Positions 11,481-24,077 are shown, counted from the first letter of the stretch. The stretch: DNA of 64,000 bases from Chrysaora quinquecirrha (GCA_014526335.1 JACTAT010000061.1:597098-661097); one strand, 5' to 3'. Translations and numbers: made by a program. The notes: generated from the sequence alone by a model not told the origin.

Positions 11481-13090
11481 TTTTCTAATTTATTCGACGT
11501 GAATTTTACTTTTCACTTCGTGCACTGGAAACGACTTTTTGGTGTTTTCACAACAAGGGTTTTATTGACAAGTTCTGGAGGAAATTGTGATCATCCTCTA
11601 GATCACACATTTAGATAGACATCCTTGTGACAGTAAGAGCACTTGAGCTACCAGGAAAGATTTATTTAAAAGCGAAATGTCTCGTGGAATGCTAGCAACG
11701 GATGCGAAAATGACCCAGACTGGAGATCTTGTTGAAGGCTGCATCTCTTTGGATTTGGACAGGGCCGAAGCTGAAGAAGCCACTCCACCTTCCTGTGAAC
11801 ACTTGAGCAAGGGCGGGAAAGCGACGCTTGCACTGTTCTCAAATGAAAATGGTAAGAATTGGAAACTGTTTTCTTGTGTTTCGCAACAGTTTTTTGATGC
11901 AATGCATTTCGTAGGTAAATATCTGGAAACCCTTGCTAAAGCGATTCACTTGCTTCAGTTCGTCAGGGCACTGTTCTGCAGCGAACTGTCGTAAAGGTAG
12001 CTGGATAATTGAATATTGAAACTTTTCAAAAACTGCTTAACTATCAAACTCTCGCTGTAAATTCGCAACAATTTCGTTAATGTTTATTTTACGTGTCATG
12101 TATAGATGTTTCTTTTCGAGTTATGGTTGTTTCTTTAATAAATTTACCATTTAATTTGTCCACATTTTCTTCAAGGCTTTCTTGGAGCTGTTCATAATGG
12201 GCCAGAGAAAAACATGATCAACGACTCAACAAATTCAAAGTTAGTTGTCTGATTTTAAATACTTATACTTCATAAATTTGCTATAGCTATGTTTAGTTTC
12301 GCTACAAATTATCGAAATAGGCCCATCTAATTTTGCAAGTCAAAGATTTTTCAAAGTAAGAATTTGAGTTATTTTTTTTTTGACACAGTAGTATGTTTGT
12401 TGTTGAACGATACTGTTGAATTAAACCATCGTAATGTAGCTATTGTCGTAATTCTTCATTTCTTCAAATTTTTCAGTGCCCAGTTTCTTAGTTTCGAGAG
12501 AATTTTGGTACTGAAAGTTTCTTAGCGATCTTAGGGATCAAAATTTGTTGAAAATTTGTTGTCAGAATTATTGATACTGACATGTGACAAATCTAGAAGA
12601 AGCAATGCTATTCACGTTTACATGAGCTGTTTTTTTAATGGACACATTTTGTGTAACAAAAGTTCGTTTCTCGAGTCTAGATTTCTATAATTCCAAAGAT
12701 TGTTGAGACCTACGAGTTTCTTATCATTTATGGTCGAGTAAGAAGGTTTCTTAATCAATATTGAGCTCAGTTCTGAGTTTCTTATAAACAAGTTTTTTAC
12801 AAAAAAGTGTATAAACGATTGATGCGTAGAAATCCTTTAGTTTAACTCTGATTAATAACTCTGATTTGAACAAAAAAAATTCTCAAAACTTTTTCGGATT
12901 TTTGGGACTGCTTTAGCATGATTCAACCCTCGCGCGTGCCTCACCAAAATATAGTTGTACATTTCTTGGTTTATTTTTGTTCCGAAAATCAGACAACTTA
13001 TTGTCTTTGGTTTGTGGCACGAACGTTGTGTCAATTTCAAGACATTGTTTTGTTTATAATTAAAAAGGTTTCCGTATTTTGTCAATTACT

Positions 13091-13364
13091 TTAGGCCCTG
13101 GCCAAACGATCAAACATTGTTGCTCAAACATTTGCAGTTTGCTAATCAGTCAAATCTTGACCGTTTTTGCCACATCACAAAACATTGCTCTTTCAACATT
13201 TTTTGCTTGATACAAGCATAAATTGTTTTTGAAGTTTTCAAGATCATTGCGGGGCGAATTCTGCTTGTCATGTTTTGTGATGTGGCCAAACGGTCAACCA
13301 TTGCTTGTAAAGCACATCTCAAATGTTTGACCAACAATGTTTGATGGTTTGACAAGAGCTTTAG
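13091..13364. repeat. MITE family A copy
   Basis: Starts AGGCCCTGGCCAAACGATCA and ends with the imperfect complement (TTGATGGTTTGACAAGAGC). Central TTTTGTGATGTGGCCAAACG is shared with other family-A copies. Located in the zinc-finger gene intron before exon 3. Confidence 0.8.
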
Positions 13365-14779
13365 TTCAGTTTTTGTCATTTGGTTTGACCTGTGCGTGCG
13401 TTCAACTTTCAGGTTTCAGTTTTCGTTTTTGCGTTTGATTTCTTTTTTATGCCGTGTACAAGTTTTTTTATAGATACTGTACACATTTTTTCATAGATAT
13501 ATTTCATAATAGTCAGGTCGCTATGGTAAATGCAGCTTGCAAAATTTGGCGACGCCGAGTTCTAAAAAGTAAAATTGATTTATCATCTAAAGCCTCTACG
13601 CTTGTTTTAAATCATTTTTTCCATTGGCCGCTGATTTCGCACGCTGACCCCTTATTTCTGTCCCGTAGCGCCCTGAATTTGGGAAAACTGAGGCTCAACA
13701 CCAAAATTTGCCAAAATTTGAGATAGTTAAGACTAGTAGCTAGACCCACCTCAACCTTCTCTAAAAACGTGATTTTGTTCTAGTTTTCTCATAATTTTGA
13801 AGTTCATTGTTGACTTACATATTTTCTGATTCATCATTTTGTAGGTTCGTCAATGAAAGTACCACTGAGAACACTGAATTAGCAAATACTCTTCTTTCTC
13901 TTGGCGGAAAAACCCAGTCATCGAAAAAGATCAGAATTTGAAAAACATTTTTAGCAAGCACGGCTGCCATCCTTACAGTAATTCTCAAGGTTCGCAGTCC
14001 TCTCTGACCATGCCTTTTGGCAATAATAACACGTGGATTGGAAATCCCGCTGCTTTGATTGGCTATCCTTTTACATATGGCATCAATCATCTTCCTCAGT
14101 GCGGCTGTACACCCAAGTAAGTGGTGCTGAGTTATTCTTCATTCTTTGCTTTATTCCAAGTTTTGGCTTTTCGTATTCTTTTGAATATTTTATCCCGATG
14201 GGGAGGCACTCTTAAATATTGGTTTCGTGGGGAATTGCGGCCAGACCGGGTGACTTTTTTTCTTGGTTTTACCTGAGAATGGGTGCGTTTTTCCAAATAA
14301 GTTCACCTAAGTATGGGTAATTTTCTAATTAATCTGCCAAAGACTGATAAGTGTTGTTGAAAATACTAACGTCTATATCTTAATAGCCATTTTTGGTGGT
14401 TTTTTGTTGAAGTTCTAAAATTGGCACGAAAATTTCTATTACCTGAGGATAGGTCCAATCTAAAACAAATTCCACTGTCCATACAACCCTATCAAAATAT
14501 GGAAGAGTGCCCTTCGGGTATTTGATACAAATAACGTCCCAGATTTGGCAGGTATCAATGAAAATTTGGCATTAAGACCCCAATAAGGGCCTAATCAGCT
14601 ATTAATTTACTTGGGTACGCGTAGATCCGTTCCTATTTAGGAACGGGATCGTATCTTTTTGGGTACGCTAAAAAAGAAAAACCATTTGGATCTGTTCCCC
14701 ATCCGTCCCCGAGTAAATGTAGTGAAATCGCACCCTAAAATGTATGGTATTTTTGGATCCGTAACATCTTGCGAGTAGC

Positions 14780-15018
14780 TAGGCCCTGACCAAACGATCA
14801 AACATTGTTTGTTTAACGTTTGAGATTTGCTTGTTAAACACAATGTTTGATCGTTTGTTTGGTACAAGCGTAGAATGTTTTTGAGGTTTTTCAAAAACAT
14901 TGCTGAAGGAATTTTGCTTGTCAAGCTTTTTGCGACGTGGCCAAACGGTCAAACATCGCTTGTCGAGCAAAGTGTTACATGCTTGAAAAACAATGTTTGG
15001 TCGTTTGGTCAGGGCCTT
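14780..15018. repeat. MITE family A copy
   Basis: Ends AGGCCCTGACCAAACGATCA and the complement TCGTTTGGTCAGGGCCTT, nearly perfect. The interior has the shared GACGTGGCCAAACGGTCAAA. Located in the zinc-finger gene intron before exon 4. Confidence 0.85.
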
Positions 15019-15063
15019 GTTCTACAATCACAGCCAAAATATTATGTCATAAGCGCTGAATAA

Positions 15064-15340
15064 GACCCCATTTACACTATGCCGGTATGAGACGAATACG
15101 GTACGAAACTATACCGTTTTGGCCTTGCGTCTACACTATGCCGGCACGAATACAGTACGCTAACCGGCTTCTTCTGTAAACGCCTAAATACGGTACAATT
15201 TGATGCCGCAGCCGCTTTGCTGAATTAATGAGAGAAAAACAATTACTCTTTGTTCTTTTTGACATGAAACAATAGATTTTAGACAAAAACCGTTGACCTT
15301 CATCGTATTCATTTCATACCGGCATAGTGTAAACGAGGCC
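15064..15340. repeat. MITE with TTTACACTATGCCGG ends
   Basis: Left end GACCCCATTTACACTATGCC and right end GGCATAGTGTAAACGAGGCC are inverted complements. A second internal ACACTATGCCGGCACGAATA lies at about 15131. Inserted directly after a family-A MITE. Confidence 0.8.
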
Positions 15341-16619
15341 GAAGCTGTTCTTTCCCCCCTCCTATACTATCAATATTGTTGAGTTGCTTTGTGGCGTTGA
15401 GCTCGTCGCTTGAGTTAGCAACAGCAATGACACAAAATTGATATTGGGGGGGGGGGGGTATTTCTGATCGCAAAGATGCCCATTTGAGACATATATTTTG
15501 TCTGTGATTGTCTAGATAATCATTCATCATTCCCACAGTTTTATTGCATCATTGGTTCTATTAGCATTCACAGAACTAGTCTCTTAAGCAGTTTCAAATG
15601 TTTTAGAATATTACATTCAGATCTCTCTTCTTTCGTAGAAACTTCCAAAGTCAAGAATGGCCTCCACTGCAACAACAGATTAAAACACAAGAATTCCAAC
15701 CAATCAATGTCCAAGGTATGAAACAAAAACAATGCTTCACTTCCCCTTTCCAGCATCCATTGTTTCTTACACCAAATGCAGTATCTGCTAATTTCCAAAA
15801 CTGCAGCCCTGTTCAAAACATAAACCTCCCGTCGGCGTTACAGCAACAACAACAACGACAACAACAACAGCAACAGTTATCTCACATGTCCATGGATCTT
15901 CTGCAGCAATGTTATGCGCAGCATATGACGAAAATGATCGCAATAACCCGCAGCAACTGCAGCCATTAAAACAAGACATAACAAACCCTTCGTCCGTCGC
16001 GTTGGTTGCTCCGATGATCCTTGAATTCAATCAAAACAGTCATGTTCAAGGTATCCCCCTGATTTATAATGTCAACCAATGGCTCAATATGCCTTCTTGT
16101 GAATACCTGACGAGTTCAACCGGGGGTCAGTCTATGAATAATGATTGTAAGTTGCAAAATAACATTGCTGAGCCGTCGCTGGGTAAGCAGAACACTTCTC
16201 GTAACATTCCTACTTCAACATCAGCAAACGCAGATGCGATAACTCAACTGGGAGAGGCAGCTAATCTTATTCTTTTGAATTCAAAAACCACATGACTACA
16301 TCTTCAGACTTTGCAAGACAAGATGCAACATTTGGTAGCAATGCTGATACCACAAACACAGCCCAGGTAAGAAACCATTTATTTATGTATCATGTTCTGT
16401 TTTACACTTTTTAAAAGAAACATTCCGAAAACTTCTTGAATTTCCGATTAAACAAATTCGGGTATACGACACGACATTTTTCAAACAACATTTTTCAACA
16501 AATAGGGCCCAAAAATATAGTTTCTTAAATTTTTTGGTTTAAGAAGTTGGATTCTAGAAAATGGTTTCTTATAAAAACGTGTGTTGTGGCGTGTGATGCA
16601 CGTATGTTCTCATTGATAC

Positions 16620-16845
16620 AATAGACTGTTTTAGCAAAAGGACGCGACCGCCAATAAAAACGCGTCTTTGTAAAAAGGTTCTGTAGCGTCTTGATTAAAA
16701 TTTTTAATTTAGCATCGAAGGGTGGCAACGTCTACATATCGGCATACTAGGGCCTAAGTACAAGGCTAGCTAAAGAAAGTCTTTTAACAGCCAACCACTT
16801 GATTCTGAATTAGTTTCTTTAGCAGTTTTTAGGACAGGTCCTCAT
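16620..16845 (+). repeat. Dispersed repeat D, copy 1
   Basis: The segment with GACGCGACCGCCAAT, AAGGTTCTGTAGCGT, GGCATACTAGGGCCTAAGT and GGCTAGCTAAAGA recurs in the same orientation at 53075-53300. Lies in the zinc-finger gene intron before exon 5. No coding potential was seen. Confidence 0.7.
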
Positions 16846-17302
16846 CACAAATGCGAAATTATGGCATTAATCAACTGGTTTGGTTGCTGAAGAAACAGTT
16901 GCAGCTTCCAGAACAACGCACAGCTCTGACATTTTCATGAGAACGTGAAAACAGCCAAGATGAAGTTGTCGGCAGAACGCGGAATATCAAGACGCGGGAA
17001 AATATGGGTTTTCGGAGCTGAAATTGTGACAGTAAATTTGTTGCAATATCGAGTGTACATAGGCTCGACATAGGCTACCAGTTGCCGCACTTCTGGGGCG
17101 GATCTTAGTTAGTATATAACTCTATTATGTAGGGTTGATAACAGACTTCTGACGAAGCTAACTGAGAAAGTATTGTCTTTTTCTAGTTCACCTTAATATC
17201 GTTATATTTAATTGAAAATCGCTATCTTGTTGGCTTTGTTATATATCTATTTTTACAGCTATGACAATAAGCTACCTTACTCTATCTATATGAAATATTT
17301 AA

Positions 17303-17398
17303 GCAAGAAATTCAAAAATATAGACGCATTTTTGTAAAACCTTTCGATGTTATGATCTTTATCAACAATAATGCGTCTATATTTTCGAATTTCTTGTC
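17303..17398. repeat. Hairpin-forming inverted repeat before exon 5
   Basis: GCAAGAAATTCAAAAATATA plus GACGCAT (17304-17330) pairs with its near-perfect complement at 17371-17397, with 2 mismatches in 27 and a loop of about 40 nt. It ends about 20 nt before the splice acceptor of the zinc-finger exon at 17419. Confidence 0.75.
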
Positions 17399-18539
17399 TA
17401 TTTTTACTGTTCTTATAGACAGGGCATGCAGATATTCATCTTGACAAAAACATACAGAATATAGCAGAACCGTGCAACCAAGCTCGAGAAACCTTTGGAA
17501 AGAAACAATCAGCAGTGCAGTCAACTGCAAAGAACTTGAAAAACAGAACGTGCTCCTACTGCCAACGAGTCTTCGCACGGCCATTCACGTTGAAAAGCCA
17601 CATGAGACGTCACACCAAAGAGAAGCCATTTACTTGTCAGATATGTCAGCGCAGCTTTTCCCAGAGTGCAACTCTAGAGAATCACAAACTGACGCACAGC
17701 GGTTTGAAGCCGCATCAGTGTCACATGTGTTTCAAACGATTCGCGCATCAAACGTCACTCAAGACGCATCTTAGGATACACTCGGGGAACAGCCATATCA
17801 GTGTGAATACTGCGATAGAAGATTCTCTGATGGCTCAACGCTGCAGAAACATAAAAGAACACACAGTGGTGAGCGACCTTTCCGCTGCCTGTTCTGTGAA
17901 AAGTGCTTCAGTCAATCTGGTAATATGCGAAGACACATGGCATCCACTCACAAAGCGGCATTGCTTTCCAAACAAGGTACCACACATGTTAAGCAAATTG
18001 ATTAACAAATAAGATGCCATATAGTATAGTTTATTGTATCTTTCCTCTAGCCTGCGTCGCAGACAAAATTCCACAAGGATGTTCCTGAAAGGAATTTCCC
18101 TTTTGGAATTTTATCTGCGTCGTAAGCTATATTTTGATTCCCTTCTTGCACAAACATCTGTTTTTGGGAATAGCCCCTTTTATAATGATCTTTGTCGCAT
18201 GTTACCAGCTCTTACCAAGTGTCCAGCATACTTCATCTTTCTTCTCAAGCACATTGATTGCAATTGGTGGCTTGTGATATTCAATCTGACAAGCGGTTGG
18301 GGTGAATTGAGAGTATTGAAGAGAGCGGTTTTGAACTAAGAGTGACAATAGTTCCTTTTCCTGATATTTCTAGCATTTCATGATCTCTTCTCTTTAACCA
18401 GTCAAATTCAAATCAAGTACTAGAATGTTAGAAGATCTTTTTCCGTGTTTTAGTGAGGTTGTACAACCTTCCGTGTATGTAGCTTGGAATTTTCTGCTGC
18501 GAGTCTTCGGCCTACCAAATTCAATTCAATTCATTCTCC

Positions 18540-18674
18540 CCTGCGAGCGATAAGCTCCTACACGGCGTACTTTGTCGTTTCAAATTTTCACTGACCATAA
18601 AACATGTCATATTTAATGGTCAGTGGAAATTTGAAGCGACAAAGTACGTTGTGAAGGAGCTAACCGTTCGCAGG
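18540..18674. repeat. Foldback MITE, about 58-bp arms
   Basis: CTGCGAGCGATAAGCTCC through ACTGACCAT is mirrored by ATGGTCAGTGGAAATTTGAA through GGAGCTAACCGTTCGCAG around a short AT-rich loop. A nearly complete hairpin, located just downstream of the zinc-finger gene. Confidence 0.85.
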
Positions 18675-18988
18675 CGCGCCAGTGTTTGAATGTGATTTCC
18701 AGTAATGGTGGCTAGGCCAAAGACTTGCAGCAGATAATTCCAAGCTATACACACGGTGCATCATTGCCCATGGTTTGGAAGGCTTCAAGCTTTCTGAAAG
18801 TAGTTTTAAACTAGATTAGTAGATATGTAGTTATGGCCAAGCCATGTTAGTATTTCGTTATTTTTATAGGAACGTTCTATTCGTTGGTGTCTCACATGGG
18901 ATGTTTCGTATTTTATTTTATTTCTTGAGGTTCAAGGTTATATCAGTGTATCAATATTAGCGCGCAAGAGAGATGGAGGCTCCGAGAC

Positions 18989-19276
18989 TCAGGCCCTGGC
19001 CAAACGATCAAACTTTGTTGGTCCAACACTTTAAATTTTCTTGTCAAGCAAAATGTTTGACCGTTTGGCCACATCCAAAAGCATTGCTCGTCAACCATTT
19101 TTTTCTTGCGTCAAGCAAAAAATGTTTTTGAACTTTCTCAGAAACATCACGCCACAAAGTTTGTTACTTTGCTTGTCAAGCAATGTTTTTCGACGTGGTC
19201 AAACGGTCAAACATTTGTTGTACAGCAAATTGAAAATGCTGTACCAGCAATGTTTGATCGTTTGGTCAGGTCCTTA
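18989..19276. repeat. MITE family A copy
   Basis: Starts CAGGCCCTGGCCAAACGATC and ends TGATCGTTTGGTCAGGTCCT. The interior has GACGTGGTCAAACGGTCAAA. Short ORFs here are repeat shadows. Confidence 0.85.
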
Positions 19277-19492
19277 CTTTGCGTTTTGTGAATTTCTCTC
19301 TGTTTTTAGTTTTTCTCATTGTCAGAATTTTGTTAGAGATATTTTGTATACCAATGTTTAGAATTTGAATAACACGATTTTTCGTAGCTTTTATATGTTC
19401 AGTGATTACAAGTTTAATATTTTTTAATTTTTGGATGGTTGATAGTGGAAGTTGGATATCATGTGCTTTTATTTGCTCTTAATCTCTTCAGA

Positions 19493-20570
19493 GACAGGAA
19501 AAAGTTGCGATCACATGATCATTGACCGGGGCAAGGTTAATCAGGACAAAAGAAAAACCACACCCAAGACACGCCTGTTTTTCCTTGTAATAGTGTAAAG
19601 GCCCATTTCCACTTCGTTCGCATTCGATGTTTGCTATATATTACCGACTATACCGATTTCAGATTTTCAAATCTCTTGACATATTTTCTGTGATCTATTT
19701 GGCCTATTCTTTGTGCATATTTACTTACAGGTTCTTTATAGGAGAGTTATTCCTTTATGTTTAAATTGTATAATCTTTAACATATGATGGCGATTTATCG
19801 TTAATTGCTCCAAGTTTCATAAGATTTCGACAATATCGAGTTGTTTTTACTAGGGTTCGATTATACTTTAATCATTCTAAATAGCAGCTAGACGAAGGTA
19901 GACTTATTACACGAGTCGTAGTTATCGCTATTGAGTCCATGTATGGTTGTTGTTGTTGTTGCTGCTGTTTGCGAAGAGAGGGACTCATGTAATAAGTCTA
20001 GAGCGAAGGTACTGTGGCGTTGTACTCTAACCCAGCTTGCTTGGTCTAATCTAGTGAGGTCGGGGACCGAACCAGGGTCGAGCTCTTGCTAGTTTGTCTC
20101 CTTTTGAGGTGGTAGCCTCTGGCGCTAGATGGCAAAGTACTGATGAAGTGCTATCGTTAGTAATGCTAATCAAGCAGTTCAACAAAGTCAAGTAATGGCA
20201 GCCTCGTCTTCGCCTGAATATTTTTACGTTATGCGTTAGAGGAAACTGTGCTTACGTATTTCCTGCCGCATTTCCTCGATTCAAAAGCCTGCATTACACG
20301 TGCTTTGGAAATATTAGGTCGATTCGCTGTCTTTGACACAGTCCGGGATTATTTCTTAGACTTTTCAACATAAATTATGCAGAATCAGGAAAAAGTTACG
20401 GTCACACGGTCATTGACCGGAGAAAGGTCCAGTAGAACAATAGAAAATATTGTGCCACACCCCAAACACGCCCATTTTTCATTGTTAAGTGAGGAAGCTT
20501 TCCAGCTAGGGGTATTTTTGTCTGGAGGAAGGTCGAACACTTTTCTGGACTCTGAAATTATGCCATTTTT
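19493..20570. repeat. Dispersed repeat E, partial copies
   Basis: GGAAAAAGTT(A/G)CG(G/A)TCACA, then TCATTGACCGG and CACACCC-AA-ACACGCC, occur at 19497-19590 and 20387-20475. The longer copy continues to GAACACTTTTCTGGACTCTG. A third copy at 29943-30112 is inserted in the foldback transposon. Between them (19600-20380) no gene was seen; (GTT)n occurs at 19945-19970. Confidence 0.6.
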
Positions 20571-20599
20571 CATTGTTAAGTGAGGAAGCTTTCCAGCTA

Positions 20600-20670
20600 G
20601 AACTTTCGCTAGAGTCCGGGAGGTTGTGGGATGCCATGGGAGCTAACCTCCCGGACTCTAGCGAAAGTTC
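20600..20670. repeat. Perfect 26-bp inverted repeat (hairpin)
   Basis: The arm GAACTTTCGCTAGAGTCCGG continuing to AGGTT (20600-20625) is exactly complementary to 20645-20670, with a 19-nt loop. It follows a duplicated block TTGTTAAGTGAGGAAGCTTT present at both about 20483 and 20573. Confidence 0.9.
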
Positions 20671-20849
20671 AGAAGGCTGCAAGTTAAAAGGCAGCAAGTT
20701 AAAAGGCAGCTGAGTGGTGTCTTGTCTTACCAAGGAATGTTCACTCGCATCGCGGGTATCAGAAACTTTTCTGGCCAAGTTAAAAACTACTTGTAATGGT
20801 AAACACATAAGAGAATTGATAAAAGGGTATTAAACTGTGGACAAAAAAG

Positions 20850-21008
20850 AGCATCATCATCATCATCATCATAGTTATCGTCACCATTAAAATTATCATT
20901 ATTGCCATCATCAACTATAACCTTATAATCACCATTAGAATCATCCACATCATCATCATCATTACCATCATCATAATCATCATCATCATCACAATCTTCA
21001 TCATAATT
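20850..21008. repeat. (ATC)n microsatellite
   Basis: Interrupted ATC/ATT trinucleotide tract. The Asp/Asn-rich minus-strand ORF across it is an artefact. Confidence 0.9.
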
Positions 21009-22254
21009 GTCACCATACCATAGTGAGCAAGTGGTATACATATAGGTGAGGGATATCTGTGACTGTGTTCTGTCAACTTGAACTATGTCACAAAATGTTT
21101 ATGATCTGTCTGCACTTAATTAAAATTACTAAAATTATTAAAATTATTGAAATTACTTCTGGGTAAATTCAATAATCTTCCTTTTCTCCTATTGAAGAGA
21201 AAATTCCAAAACTTCAATTTCAAATGTCCTTCATAAAAAATATCTCTATTACTAAACCCCCCTCCCTTTTTTGTGCTTGAAGTCTGACTTCTTCAAGGAA
21301 CCCAAAAAAAATTAGGCCTAGATTTGCGTTTCATTTACGTGTTTGTTTTGTTTACATTGCGTGCACAAGTGATTTAAAAACTTTTAACTGCGTTATTAGT
21401 GGAAAATTTTAAGACGAAACTGAGAGCAAAACACAACTCTTACCGTGGGGATTTCTGAAGCTTATCAGAGCAAGAACTCTTCTTGAAACCCGAAAGAATA
21501 TGGGCAAGATTCCTCGTAAGATTTCAAAATAAATTATTTCCTCTGAGCGGAAGAAAATCCAAAGACAGGACAAAAGAGCCGGGATGCGTGATAAATCATG
21601 AGAAATATTCATGGAATCAACGGCAGAAATAATATCCAACTTTTTGAAGAAATTTTAAGAGACATTTACAGCAAGACTTCTGAGTAAAAAACTCGAGAAG
21701 TTCGGCAATTTCCTCCATTTGAAATACTGAAATAATTTTAGGCCGAACGCCAGCTCAGCAACATAAACAAACAATCAAGAAGAAATACTTCCGCAGGACA
21801 AAAGAATCACTGTGCGCGTGGTGAGAGGAACAATAGATGGCCGCCATGAAAATCAAAACTTTTTCGAACCGAAAGAAAATCGAAGTTTTAACCAACTTAT
21901 AGGTTTCAAAACGCTTAGCAAAATCTTAAAACAGTGTCCGGCCAGAAACGGGATCGATTAAAAAAAGAAGCGCATCTCTTGGTGGCCTAGGGAAAAAGCC
22001 TTTCATGTCCGACCGTTTATAAGGCTCAGTACGGGGAACAGAACAATGGCAAACCTGATTTGCATTTAAGCATATTAGTAATAGAGATATACATATAATT
22101 TGCATAGAGCAACTTTTTCCGACAAAAAAGCCGATAGCTAATTTTATCATGCATAGGGAAATTACAGGTGCCAGGTGCTGTAAAAGCCAATGTACATTGA
22201 AGAACAAGTAGGCCTGACGCAAAACTGTATCCTGCTCTGTCGGTACACAGGAAG

Positions 22255-23110
22255 CCCATTCTATAGTGTAGTGAACTGAAATCTTTTCTACTTTGAGCGT
22301 GAGCAAAATTAATATTTTTCTAGAGAGCACAGGGAAACTAGAGAGAGAAAAGTGCTAACCGTCTTTTCTTATACAGGGTGGCCCAAAAAAAAGGGACCCC
22401 CTTAGGTAAATAATTTCTGAATAAATTTTCTCAAGGAGGAATTTTATCAAATTTATACCAGGTAATATTCAAGTCAAGTGCGCTATCGTGTATAAATATG
22501 TTGGCGATAAGAGCTTCCATCTCGGTGCAATGGGACATTAAATTCATGATGTCCAAAAACCAGCTGTTTATTCCATCATTGTGTACTGTACTGCAATCGT
22601 GCGTGAAGGAGAATCACTATCCAAGAGTAAAATTGTCACGACCATTAATGTATGATCTATCATATTAGAGAAGTGTATCGAGCAGGATTGTGGACATTTT
22701 GAATATCATTTGACTGAAAGAATGAGTTATTGATTTTTCTGTTTTTTGCGTAAGGATTACTTAAGGGTATAAAGTTGCATAATTTGTTACAGTACGTTTT
22801 TGGATTGTAAAGTTTTAAAGTCAATTCATTCAGAGATACTAACCAATATCATCATGATATTTACAAGATATATCTCACTTGAGTTGAATATCATGCAGTA
22901 TAAATTTCATGAAATTCCAACTTAAGAATAAATTATTCATAAATAATTTAGTTAGGGGGTCACTTTTTTTTGGGCCACCCTGTATATTGATATGGTCAGT
23001 TAGCACTTTTCTCTTTCCAGTTTCCCTGTGCTCTCTCAAAAAATATTAATTTTGCTCACGCTCAAAGTAGAAAAGATTTCAGTTCACTACACAAAAGAAT
23101 AGGCTTCCTG
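22255..23110. repeat. Nested inverted repeats with a TA-flanked MITE at the centre
   Basis: Inner element 22372-22985 has ends TACAGGGTGGCCCAAAAAAA and the complement TTTTTTTGGGCCACCCTGTA with TA at the borders (Tc1/mariner-like). Outside it, a second pair of arms (22260-22360 and 22997-23100; GAAAAGATTTCAGTTCACTA, TTTGCTCACGCTCAAAGTAG, AGTGCTAAC) is also inverted. The inner element apparently sits in the loop of an older foldback unit. Confidence 0.8.
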
Positions 23111-23439
23111 TGGTCGGTAATACAATGACAGTTTCGCTATACCTTACTTTGCCTTACACTATACCTTACGCTTTCCCCTGCAATTTTCGTTGGGATACTG
23201 TATGGTGCTTCAAAATGAAGGGAATTCTTTTCGTGCAAAGATACCAATCAAAAATTAAAGAGGGGGGGAGATAATAGGTCGTGAAAGCGAGGTTGCTATG
23301 TTGATGTTGAGGTCAAGAAAGTTATCAATGCATATTGAACACCAGGTTGATTACCAACCCTTGAGAGTTCTTATTCTTCAAACACAACATTACGTTTACG
23401 ATTCTGACTTAATTAAAGTATGAGACAAGAAACGAGAAC

Positions 23440-23690
23440 GACAACATTAATATTAATAGTACTAATTATTATTAATAAAATGCTTACAATAATAATAATG
23501 ATAATAATAGTAATAACAATTTTGATGAAACGAACAATAATAATAATAACCTAGTAGCAATAATAAAAATAAGTAACGTAATAGCAATAATAATGATTAT
23601 CATAATCAACTTTTGATAATATTGGTCATGATTGATAATATAATATGAAAGATAATAATAATGATGATTTATCATGATAGTAATAAGTTG
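23440..23690. repeat. (AAT)n-rich low-complexity tract
   Basis: AT-only trinucleotide-like tract (AATAATAATG, TAATAATAA). No gene. Confidence 0.85.
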
Positions 23691-23703
23691 TACTGTATGA
23701 TAG

Positions 23704-24077
23704 GGACACTTTTTTTAATAAGCAACTTAACTTTCGTCCATCCCTCAAAGTTGCTTAAAATATTAGACATTTCAGCTCTCAAAGTTGTTTAAAGACCTTA
23801 AAAATTGCTCAGCCACCCCTGACTTCGCGGGTCAAGATCGCGAACTGTTAGACCTACAACACGACTTTTGGGAGACAGTAAATCGAAAAACGTTAGCTAA
23901 AGAGCTTCAACATGCAAAACATAAGAACAAACAATTTCCTAACAACAAGAAAGAGTGTAAGCTTGCTTGTTTAACTTCTTAGTAGCTTACAGTAATTCAG
24001 CTGAGCCCTCAAGTTGCTTAATGTTAAGGTCAGTTCAGCCCTAGTTGCTTCTTCAGCAGTTGCGTATTAAAAAATGT
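23704..24077. repeat. MITE family F (AATAAGCAACTT ends)
   Basis: Left GACACTTTTTTTAATAAGCA and right TATTAAAAAATGTATG, with internal GTCC(A/T)(G/C)CCCTCAAAGTTGCT and AACGTTAGCTAAAGAGCTTC. Sibling copies are at 27300-27530 (no left end) and 45336-45734. The small ORF at 23785 is part of it. Confidence 0.75.

Larger units (their letters stand above)
11677..18005 (+). pseudogene. C2H2 zinc-finger transcription factor gene, five exons, four frameshifts
   Basis: Exons read at 11677-11851 (start MSRGMLATDAK), 12176-12239, 13845-14116, 15639-16366 and 17419-18005. Splice phases agree (1,2,2,0). The N-terminal half is low complexity and Gln-rich (poly-Q near 15840-15870). The last exon encodes five tandem C2H2 fingers (cores CSYC, CQIC, CHMC, CEYC, CLFC, each with paired His) joined by TGEKP-like linkers (KEKPF, GLKPH, GEQPY, GERPF), so it is a nuclear DNA-binding protein. 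The frame is broken near 13937 (TTT), 15931 (AAAA), 16283 (AAAAA) and 17784 (GGGG). In every case one added base in the run restores the family-like frame. It is either a decaying gene or a functional gene with homopolymer errors in the assembly. The shared linkers and intact splice sites favour a recently functional or mis-sequenced gene. No specific orthologue was recognised. Confidence 0.75.
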
